Both the position numbers and the translations under genes were made by a program. The notes under the pieces were generated by a model that saw only the letters and a program-made list of their open reading frames with translations, did no database searches and was not told where the DNA came from. Shown here one piece after another: positions 1-4,686 of a stretch of 5,090 nt of DNA. The DNA is from Deltaproteobacteria bacterium (GTDB taxonomy: Bacteria; Desulfobacterota; Desulfobacteria; Desulfobacterales; JAFDCJ01). The DNA lies in contig JAJRVC010000468.1 of the NCBI GenBank assembly GCA_024277475.1, positions 1 through 5,090 of the forward strand. Direction: 5' to 3'. Position 1 is the first letter of the stretch. Every line of letters begins with the position of its first letter.

Positions 1-739
1 ACAAATCGGATTTTGTTTCGCCGGCGACGGTCAGAATTTCCTGATACGGCTCGCATAGCCGGATGTCCTGGTTCCAGCTGACATTATGAAAATCAAATTT
101 TTTTAAAAACTGTTCAAACTGAGCGCGACGCTCTCCCACATAGATTACCTGATCCAAGCCGTCCGCTTCGGTAAGCCGTAAAATGATCGTCAGGGGCCGA
201 ATCACCCGGAGTACGGTCAATTTGGCCTGGAAACTTCGTGCCAGGCGGATGGCATTGGTCAGGGCCCGGGCCGACGGCTCGGAACAATCCACCGGGCACA
301 GGATGTTGTTGATCTGCACGGCAGCGTCCGGTTTTACCACCCAGACCGGTTTGGTTGCTTTTCGAAACACTTTTTCAGCGGTAATCCCCAGACGGAACGG
401 GTCATCACCTTTTTTTTCACCGGCCCCCATGATGATGACATTCACATCGTGCCGGTCCGCATGTCGAACAATCTGATCAAATGGGACACCGGATAATATC
501 GCTGCCTCAGCCACTCGGACCCTGTTTTTTTCAATATCATTTTGGATGTTCTGCAATTGTTGCGAAACTTTCTCTTTTACCATCGCCACAGCCGTTGGAA
601 ACCCGGACACCTCCGGTACCACGTGCAGCAGAATGATTTCCGAGTTAAACGTTTTTGCCACCAATACGGCTGATTTGACAGCCTGATCGTTGTCCTTGCC
701 AAAGTCTGTAGCCAAAAGAATTTTTTCCAAAAGTTTCAT
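1..739 (-). CDS. Tandem-domain universal stress protein (UspA family), 3' end beyond the window
   Basis: Read from the ATG at 739-737, this frame stays open for 246 codons to the left edge with no stop, so the C-terminus is missing. It has two Usp (adenine-nucleotide alpha-hydrolase-like) domains. Domain 1 spans about residues 1-137, opening with KILLATDFG. Domain 2 starts near residue 145 with NILCPVDCSE and is cut about 100 residues in. Domain 1 carries a degenerate form of the Usp ATP-binding motif G-2X-G-9X-G(S/T): G105 and G118 are present, but E108 replaces the middle Gly and I119 the final Ser/Thr. ATP binding by this domain is therefore doubtful. The start is supported by AGGAGAG at 750-744. 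It lies 11 bases after the stop of the upstream Usp gene, so the two are surely cotranscribed. Usp proteins are cytoplasmic stress or signalling proteins; the specific role is unknown. Confidence 0.93.
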   Translation of the reverse strand, partial: MKLLEKILLATDFGKDNDQAVKSAVLVAKTFNSEIILLHVVPEVSGFPTAVAMVKEKVSQQLQNIQNDIEKNRVRVAEAAILSGVPFDQIVRHADRHDVNVIIMGAGEKKGDDPFRLGITAEKVFRKATKPVWVVKPDAAVQINNILCPVDCSEPSARALTNAIRLARSFQAKLTVLRVIRPLTIILRLTEADGLDQVIYVGERRAQFEQFLKKFDFHNVSWNQDIRLCEPYQEILTVAGETKSDL

Positions 740-750
740 AGTACTCTCCT
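740..750 (-). promoter_or_regulatory. Ribosome binding site between the two Usp genes
   Basis: On the minus strand the spacer reads AGGAGAGTACT and joins the TAA stop of the upstream gene directly to the ATG of the next. The AGGAG core sits six bases before the ATG. There is no room for a separate promoter or terminator, which supports one transcript. Confidence 0.85.
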
Positions 751-1662
751 TTACAGTTCTAATAAGGCATCAAGAAGACGCAGGCCCGATCCTTTTTTCT
801 TTACGACCATAAGCGGTATCCGGGCAGACCGGATGACCCGTTCCGTCACACTCCCCAGCAGGGCGGCGGCATCATTGCTTCTTCCCCGGGCGCCGATAAC
901 TACCAGGTCGATCCCCTGGTCATAGACAACCTTGTTGATCGTCTTGGCGGGGTCATGGCCCAATCGGAAAAGAGGGGTCGCTGTTACGCCCCTGAGATCA
1001 CAGCGGTCGATGAACTCCCGGTAGTGCTTCCGGGCGTGTTTTTTCATAATTTCACCAAACGTTTCGTAGGTCTTACCCGTCTTGTAATAGCCAACCGGCA
1101 CCCGATAGACATGCAGCAGTGAAATGCCCACCACCTCAAGATCTGAAGCAAGGACTGTCGCTACGTCCAACGCTTCGACACAAATTTCGGAAAAGTCCAC
1201 CGGTACCAGAATATTTTTAATCTGCAATCCGAATCCTTCGGGTACGATCAGAACCGAACAGGGCGCCTTGCGAGCAATTTTGACCGGCAGCATGACATTG
1301 ACCTGCTGGTCGATGGATTGGCCTGTCAGGACCAGGTCAATTTGCTTCTGACGAGCCAGACGCAAAACTTCGGTCAACGGCAATCCTTCCACAATTTCAT
1401 AAGCTTTGCGACTGCCCGGATGACCGTCAAAATACTTGGCCACAAGTTCCTTCACTTGAGCCCTGGCAAATTCATTCACCGGTGGCAGCAAGTCCGGATA
1501 TTCCTTGCGAAGAAATTCGGGCATATCCAGATCGTCGGCCACATACAGAAAATACACCTTCTCCGATTGGGCCATGCGACTTACCATGGCGGCATACTCG
1601 ATGGTAATTCTGTCCTGATCATCCAAATTAAGTACAACCAAAAGGCGTTTGTATCGGTGCAT
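751..1662 (-). CDS. Tandem-domain universal stress protein (UspA family), 303 aa
   Basis: This is a complete 303-residue protein with two Usp domains, about residues 1-141 and 148-288. Domain 2 opens with ILVPVDFSE (151-159) and contains an intact ATP-binding motif G-2X-G-9X-G-S: G257, G260, G270 and S271 in the run from VVIGARG. The matching place in domain 1 (around LVLTGQSIDQQ, 110-120) lacks the glycines, so only domain 2 is expected to bind nucleotide. A length near 300 is usual for tandem Usp proteins. The ATG at 1662-1660 is preceded by AAAGGGGG (1675-1668), five bases away. It is the first gene of a two-gene operon with the partial Usp gene to its left, and lies 75 bases downstream of a sigma-54 type promoter. 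Family assignment is secure from the motifs. The trigger and the cellular role cannot be read from sequence. No membrane segment or signal peptide is seen. Confidence 0.96.
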   Translation of the reverse strand: MHRYKRLLVVLNLDDQDRITIEYAAMVSRMAQSEKVYFLYVADDLDMPEFLRKEYPDLLPPVNEFARAQVKELVAKYFDGHPGSRKAYEIVEGLPLTEVLRLARQKQIDLVLTGQSIDQQVNVMLPVKIARKAPCSVLIVPEGFGLQIKNILVPVDFSEICVEALDVATVLASDLEVVGISLLHVYRVPVGYYKTGKTYETFGEIMKKHARKHYREFIDRCDLRGVTATPLFRLGHDPAKTINKVVYDQGIDLVVIGARGRSNDAAALLGSVTERVIRSARIPLMVVKKKGSGLRLLDALLEL

Positions 1663-1736
1663 GGCAACCCCCTTTCTTGCTTTAAAATACGGATGGATGC
1701 CTGTTAACCGATGCAGCAGGCATTGAACATTACTTC

Positions 1737-1752
1737 AGCAATATGCATGCCA
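1737..1752 (-). promoter_or_regulatory. Predicted sigma-54 (-24/-12) promoter of the Usp operon
   Basis: The minus strand reads TGGCATGCATATTGCT from 1752 down to 1737. The sigma-54 consensus is TGGCACG-N4-TTGCW. The match includes both invariant doublets (GG and GC) at the correct spacing, with one difference (T for C in CAC). Counting from the GC doublet, transcription should start near 1726, giving a leader of about 63 bases before the ATG at 1662. If real, expression would need an enhancer-binding activator acting from upstream, in the repeat-rich stretch at 1770-1900. No activator gene is in the window. Confidence 0.72.
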
Positions 1753-1774
1753 AAAATTATCATACGCGTTCACA

Positions 1775-1837
1775 AGTTCTGGGTTCAGGGGTTCAGAGTT
1801 CAAAACTCAGGATTTTGGAATTCAGGAGTTCTGGGTT
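1775..1837. repeat. Degenerate TTCAG/GTTCTGGGTT intergenic repeat cluster
   Basis: AGTTCTGGGTT occurs exactly at 1775-1785 and again at 1827-1837. Between the copies are variations on TTCAGGGGTTCAGAGTTCA and TCAGGA. There is no coding frame. Low-complexity repeats of this sort are common in spacers of large deltaproteobacterial genomes (from memory). It may also overlap the upstream activating region of the Usp promoter. Confidence 0.6.
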
Positions 1838-1880
1838 ACCTTGTCCCAACTTCCTAACTTTTAATGGAGAAAATTGAACC

Positions 1881-1912
1881 AGCGGGGAAAAATTACCCGC
1901 TTTATTTGATTT
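1881..1912 (+). terminator. Possible terminator-like hairpin
   Basis: AGCGGG (1881-1886) pairs perfectly with CCCGCT (1896-1901) across a nine-base A-rich loop, followed by TTATTTGATTT. The shape is that of a weak intrinsic terminator on the plus strand, but no plus-strand gene lies just to its left. It may be a relic or chance structure. Confidence 0.3.
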
Positions 1913-2100
1913 CCTGCACCCCTAAAAGTGGTTGTGAAACCTTGACAATAAATGCGGTAAATCCCAAAATAGCAAATTCAAAATCTTAAATAAATTTCAA
2001 ATGATTCAAATTCAAAAAAAACAAATGGTTACGTCTCGGAATTTCTATAATATATCAAAATCATGGGGCGGAATGTTAATATCAGCTACATCGGATTCGA
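1913..2100. other. A-rich gene-free spacer
   Basis: This stretch is rich in A with recurring CAAATT/TTCAAA words (for example near 1973-1983 and 2004-2018). A TTGACA at 1942-1947 with a weak CAAAAT 17 bases on could resemble a plus-strand promoter, and there is a TATAAT at 2046-2051 without a matching -35 box. No open frame with recognisable protein character follows. I see no intact gene here. Confidence 0.5.
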
Positions 2101-2140
2101 ATTTTCTTGACAGCCTTGCTGGTCATCGCCGGCCAGGCCT

Positions 2141-2251
2141 GCCACGGCCCATATGTTTATCGTCAATCCCCTGCGGGGCGGCGGGGTTATGAAACTCTTC
2201 AGCACCCATCCGCCGGTGGAGGAGCGGATTCGAAGGCTTGAACAGATGTAG
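2141..2251 (+). pseudogene. htpX: htpX 3' remnant (M48 membrane zinc metalloprotease, last 37 codons)
   Basis: Translation of 2141-2251 gives [11 protein letters not shown], a Gly-rich turn, then [21 protein letters not shown] and a TAG stop. This is the conserved C-terminal tail of HtpX, the inner-membrane M48 protease that degrades damaged membrane proteins; the FSTHPP-x-EERI-x-RL block is diagnostic. The family is about 280-300 residues long, and the HExxH zinc site and most of the membrane segments are missing, so this is a fragment. Just upstream, in a different frame (about 2102-2140), the DNA reads [13 protein letters not shown], which resembles the first hydrophobic segment of HtpX. 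That would suggest a large internal deletion joining the two ends out of frame. The C-terminal assignment is strong; the N-terminal piece is tentative. Confidence 0.75.
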
Positions 2252-2306
2252 GGGGGGATGCACTGTATTTGCGCTGTTTTATTATGATCGCATAAGGATA
2301 AGTCTA

Positions 2307-2417
2307 ATGAACACAGTGATGAAGAGTGGGGAATTTGTCTTTCCTGTAAGAATTATAAAGTCTTATGGAGAAAGAGAAGCATGGGGACACAAAGCGAAAA
2401 AGGCAGTCGGTGAATAG
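2307..2417 (+). CDS. Possible 36-residue ORF of unknown function
   Basis: The ATG at 2307 opens 36 codons ending in TAG at 2415-2417. AAGGATA at 2294-2300 is six bases upstream and could serve as a ribosome binding site. The peptide begins MNTVMKSGEFVF and continues PVRIIKSYGEREAWGHKAKK; it is charged, with no membrane segment. The amino-acid mix looks protein-like, but I do not recognise it. It ends 24 bases before the tRNA/tmRNA 3' fragment, so it could be a terminal gene or gene fragment of an integrated element. A chance ORF is also possible at this size. Confidence 0.3.
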   Translation: MNTVMKSGEFVFPVRIIKSYGEREAWGHKAKKAVGE

Positions 2418-2440
2418 AACATCGTTTATTATCACCCTAA

Positions 2441-2467
2441 GTGCGGGTTCGACTCCCGCCGCCTCCA
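2441..2467 (+). repeat. Isolated 3' end of a tRNA or tmRNA gene, possible attachment site
   Basis: GCGGG (2443-2447), loop TTCGACT (2448-2454) and CCCGC (2455-2459) form a perfect T arm. It is followed by a seven-base acceptor strand CGCCTCC (2460-2466) and discriminator A (2467). The expected 5' partner (GGAGGCG or GGGGGCG), D arm and anticodon arm are absent upstream, so this is only the 3' end of a gene. The sequence resembles the 3' end of ssrA (tmRNA), though a tRNA cannot be excluded; no CCA is encoded. Such 3' fragments are typically left where an integrative element has inserted into a tRNA or tmRNA gene. For a plus-strand target the element would lie to the left of this fragment. No integrase gene is visible here. 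Confidence 0.6.
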
Positions 2468-2498
2468 ATAATTATTTATTAGAATATTAAATGTTCCT

Positions 2499-2536
2499 AA
2501 CCCCGTAATACTATATAATATTACAGGGTTTTCTTG
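2499..2536 (+). terminator. Hairpin terminator downstream of the tRNA/tmRNA fragment
   Basis: AACCC-C-GTAATA (2499-2510) pairs with TATTAC-A-GGGTT (2519-2530) with one internal mismatch and an eight-base loop, followed by TTCTTG. It lies 31 bases after the RNA-gene fragment and could be the native terminator of the original gene. That would make the right flank the ancestral chromosome side. Confidence 0.5.
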
Positions 2537-2618
2537 TCCGGGGTGTTCCTATAAATTTTTCGATCTCCCGTCATTTTGATTTGAACGATATAAGCACATA
2601 CCGTAATAAACTTGCATC

Positions 2619-2650
2619 ATGCAGGGTCGGCAGTGTGGCCGACCCTGCAT
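2619..2650 (-). terminator. Perfect 13-bp inverted repeat, likely terminator of the lipoprotein gene
   Basis: ATGCAGGGTCGGC (2619-2631) and GCCGACCCTGCAT (2638-2650) are exact reverse complements around the loop AGTGTG. On the minus strand it lies 41 bases past the TAA stop at 2691-2693, and is followed by GATGCAAGTTTATTACGG, which has only a weak T run. The strong GC stem and its position suggest transcription termination or 3'-end protection for the lipoprotein transcript. Confidence 0.55.
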
Positions 2651-2690
2651 CAACAGGTTGCTCGGGAGTACGGTGTTCATCCGAAGAGAA

Positions 2691-3341
2691 TTATTTAAAA
2701 TCTGCCAGCATCAATTCACCAGTCAATTGCGACATGGCCGCCACTTCGGTAACAAAGTGCTCTTTGTTAAATGTATTGATTCGGGCTGTAGTTGCCCAAT
2801 AGGCGCCTTGGGCTCCCATGGTGCCATAACCCGGCAGATCCCATGAAAGAGCAATCTTGCCCAGACCGTACCAAATGCCTTGTGGACCGCCGTGCTTGCC
2901 GGGTCTTTCAACGCATTGTACCATGACTCGTGGCCAATTGTTATCCTGAACGGCTTTGATGGCCTTGTCGATCAGCATCTGGTTATTGCGTGACCACAGA
3001 AAAGAAATTTCTACTTTACCTGTCGGCTCATATTTATCGTCCACTTCCCTGAATTCAATTTGCCCCAGATGTTCAGTCGCAACCAGTGCCACAATTGATT
3101 TCTTGGCGGCCGGATTTTTTGTAAAATAATCCTGCTTGGCAAATGCTTTTTCCATCCCCGGCATGTAATGCCGGTTATCCAGGTACAGCATCAACGTCCT
3201 AGGCCGTTCGGATTGTGGTATGTGAGAAAAATAGCCGACAATGCCCAGCAGGCCCAGCGCACCATTTTCCTGTAACACCGCCGGACCATCGGTGTGCGTG
3301 GTAAGGAGAATTTTTTCATCCTGCGGTGTTCCGTAATGCCG
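2691..3341 (-). pseudogene. C-terminal half of the PA/M28-like lipoprotein, downstream of an in-frame TGA
   Basis: This is the direct in-frame continuation of the lipoprotein gene after the TGA at 3344-3342: 216 codons with no further lesion, ending in TAA at 2693-2691. In full-length numbering (ATG at 4259 as 1, TGA as 306) it starts RHYGTPQDEK. It then gives a buried strand ILLTTHTDGP (317-326), resembling the HxD zinc-ligand strand of M28 aminopeptidases, followed by NGALGLLGIVGYF, as after the usual DN motif. Other M28 ligands are not where expected: EN for DN at 331-332, DNRHY (361-365) in place of EE, EHLG at 396-399, and no clear YHT near the end. It may be a catalytically altered or non-peptidase member. 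A GTG at 3278 could serve as an internal start for 195 residues, but it has no good ribosome site and falls inside the fold, so independent expression is unlikely. Confidence 0.7.
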
Positions 3342-4259
3342 TCACGGCAGATACCCGATCAACTGGTAGGTTTCAGTGGGTACCACTTTGGCCAGAAGCT
3401 TAATGGTTGCCTTTTTTCCGTCCTTGGCATCCTTTATCAGTTTTGCTCCGGCTACCCGGTCGACATACAGGTTGGGTGAATTATACTGTGGGAAAACGGG
3501 AAAGGTATATAACCCGGACAATCGGTCATAACCCATATTAAAGACTACAATGCCACCAGCAGCCTGTGACTTTCTTAAAACCTTATACACCATTACGGTT
3601 TGCCGCAGCTGCCACCAGACATCGTAGCTTACAGATTGGCTGGGAGGTATCTGGGTAAAAAGGGGCGGAAAATCGTTATCTTGATGGCGGTACTCGTAGT
3701 CATTGAGCGTAAACCATTTTTTGTATTTTTCATCAAGAGGCGGTTTGGGGTGCGGCGCAGTTCTGAAAACGACGATCTTTCCTTTTAGCGACGTCATCGG
3801 GGTTTTCGGCGTGTATAGAACCATATTGGCCGTAATGCCCTCCGGTCCGGTTGAGCCGGAATATGCCCCATAGTGAGCAACTTTTACGGGCTGACCATCT
3901 GAAACCAGGGTCCAATTAGAATCATCGGGCCAATCAGATGTATACCAACGATTATAGGTCCATTTATTTTTGGTAATATCAACCACACCATATTTTGTTA
4001 ACTTATTTTCGATTAACGACATGTAAGACTGCCAGGAAGCATTTCCCGAATACGTCGGTCCGCCCTTGTCCTTGTGAAGGTGCCATTCATAGGCTTCGTC
4101 AGACGTTATCATAAAATCGGGATTAATCGCGGTAAGAGCTTTTTTGTAATCAGCCGGTTGCTTAATTCCTCCCTTTTCGGCAGAACATGCTGAAAGAACC
4201 CAAACAAAGAAAAAAACAAAAGTTGCAGGTACTATCACGGATTTCACAATTTTTTTCAT
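3342..4259 (-). CDS. Exported lipoprotein with PA-like domain, N-terminal part of an M28-like protein, ended by TGA
   Basis: This frame gives 305 residues before a TGA at 3344-3342; the same frame continues for 216 more codons (2691-3341). Residues 1-25 are a lipoprotein signal: lysines, a hydrophobic core rich in V and F, and lipobox LSAC with Cys25. Residues about 46-105 contain YSGNASWQSYMSLIENKL, like the N-terminal helix of M28 peptidases (GxxxxxxAxxYI). Residues about 110-295 look like a protease-associated (PA) domain: SGSTGPEGITANMVLY, LKGKIVVF and AAGGIVVFNMGYD, plus a long Trp/Tyr-rich insert. The full product would be about 522 residues, usual for PA/M28 proteins. ATG 4259 is preferred over GTG 4265 because AGGAGG at 4271-4266 is six bases from the ATG and abuts the GTG. 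M28 is my best family guess; substrate unknown. The truncated product would lack the whole putative catalytic core. Confidence 0.75.
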   Translation of the reverse strand: MKKIVKSVIVPATFVFFFVWVLSACSAEKGGIKQPADYKKALTAINPDFMITSDEAYEWHLHKDKGGPTYSGNASWQSYMSLIENKLTKYGVVDITKNKWTYNRWYTSDWPDDSNWTLVSDGQPVKVAHYGAYSGSTGPEGITANMVLYTPKTPMTSLKGKIVVFRTAPHPKPPLDEKYKKWFTLNDYEYRHQDNDFPPLFTQIPPSQSVSYDVWWQLRQTVMVYKVLRKSQAAGGIVVFNMGYDRLSGLYTFPVFPQYNSPNLYVDRVAGAKLIKDAKDGKKATIKLLAKVVPTETYQLIGYLP

Positions 4260-4265
4260 TTTCAC

Positions 4266-4271
4266 CCTCCT
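4266..4271 (-). promoter_or_regulatory. Ribosome binding site of the lipoprotein gene
   Basis: The minus strand reads AAGGAGGGTGAAAATG. The AGGAGG core leaves six bases before the ATG at 4259-4257 but none before the in-frame GTG at 4265-4263, so it decides the start in favour of ATG. Confidence 0.8.
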
Positions 4272-4286
4272 TTATTCAACTCGGCA

Positions 4287-4349
4287 GTTATCAAATGTGG
4301 TTATCACCCGACTAAATCAGTATCACTTTCCCGAGGAGTCTGTCACTTT
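4287..4349 (-). promoter_or_regulatory. Repeated T(A/G)TCA(A/C) motifs in the lipoprotein gene leader
   Basis: On the plus strand TATCAA occurs at 4289, TATCAC at 4302 and 4321, and TGTCAC at 4341. GTTATCA is exact at 4287-4293 and 4300-4306, and T(A/G)TCACTTT is nearly exact at 4321-4329 and 4341-4349, 20 bases apart. They lie 28-90 bases upstream of the lipoprotein ATG, where an operator would be expected. No convincing -35/-10 or -24/-12 pair was found nearby, so a regulatory role is only a suggestion. Confidence 0.25.
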
Positions 4350-4377
4350 TCAAAAAAGAAATTAATATCGACTTGAA

Positions 4378-4676
4378 TTATGCAGCAGCAGCCTCAAAAA
4401 AGCTGTCCTGTCTCATTTTTACCTGTTTTAGATGGCCTTTCCCTGGTTCTATAATGGAAAACCAAGCCGGCCCGGCACCCCCCCTCCCACCAAACGCCTT
4501 CAGTGCGGCCCCAAGTCCCGTCTGAATCCATTTCCCCGTATTTTTTGAAGATACCTCTCCCCACAGAGTTTTTCAAGCCATTTCTCAGGATATCCCAATC
4601 GGTGGCCTCCGATCTTTATGGAGTCATTTTCGAGGACATGGACATTGGTTCCATTAAGTTCCGACCGGTTTCGGGT
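4378..4676 (-). pseudogene. Degenerate coding-like relic in two frames, family not recognised
   Basis: No intact gene lies in the 427 bases between the GntR gene and the lipoprotein gene, but two overlapping minus-strand frames look like protein. Frame A (4676-4500, 58 codons) contains GTNVHVLENDSIKIGGHRLG and then YPEKWLEKLCGE. Frame B (4572-4378, 64 codons, TAA stop) contains GKWIQTGLGAALKAFGGRGG, then AGPAWFSIIEPGKGHLKQVK and a terminus FFEAAAA. Neither has a usable start: both are entered straight after TGA stops. A single frameshift near 4555-4570 would join them into about 95 residues of plausible C-terminus. A run of seven G at the AGG-GGG-GGT codons is a likely indel site as well. I do not recognise the family. 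It could be the 3' relic of a gene once next to the regulator, or chance. Confidence 0.35.
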
Positions 4677-4686
4677 TCAATTGGTT

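Noticed and set aside
1318..1707. 129-codon plus-strand ORF antisense to the Usp gene
   Set aside because: It is a shadow of the well-supported Usp coding frame on the other strand.
1770..1840. CRISPR array
   Set aside because: The repeats are short, degenerate and irregularly spaced, with no spacer-like units and no cas genes.
2001..2192. 63-codon plus-strand ORF in the A-rich spacer
   Set aside because: It starts in low-complexity A-rich DNA and then runs out of frame over the htpX remnant, so its sequence is not protein-like.
2252..2467. A complete tmRNA or tRNA gene ending at 2467
   Set aside because: The G run at 2252-2258 pairs only partly with the acceptor strand CGCCTCC, and no D arm, anticodon arm or ALAA-type tag reading frame could be found.
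3276..3278. GTG at 3278 as the start of an independent 195-residue gene
   Set aside because: It is in the same frame as the upstream lipoprotein, has no proper ribosome site, and cuts into the strand-loop region of the fold. The two parts are one gene split by TGA.
3342..3344. Genome-wide recoding of TGA as Gly or Trp
   Set aside because: Only one TGA occurs inside a recognisable gene. Both full Usp domains, the GntR domain and the rest of the lipoprotein have none, and the gene content fits a standard-code bacterium. All four visible gene ends are TAA or unseen, so the window cannot test this further.
4263..4265. GTG at 4265 as the lipoprotein start
   Set aside because: The AGGAGG sequence directly abuts this codon, whereas the ATG at 4259 has a normal six-base spacing.
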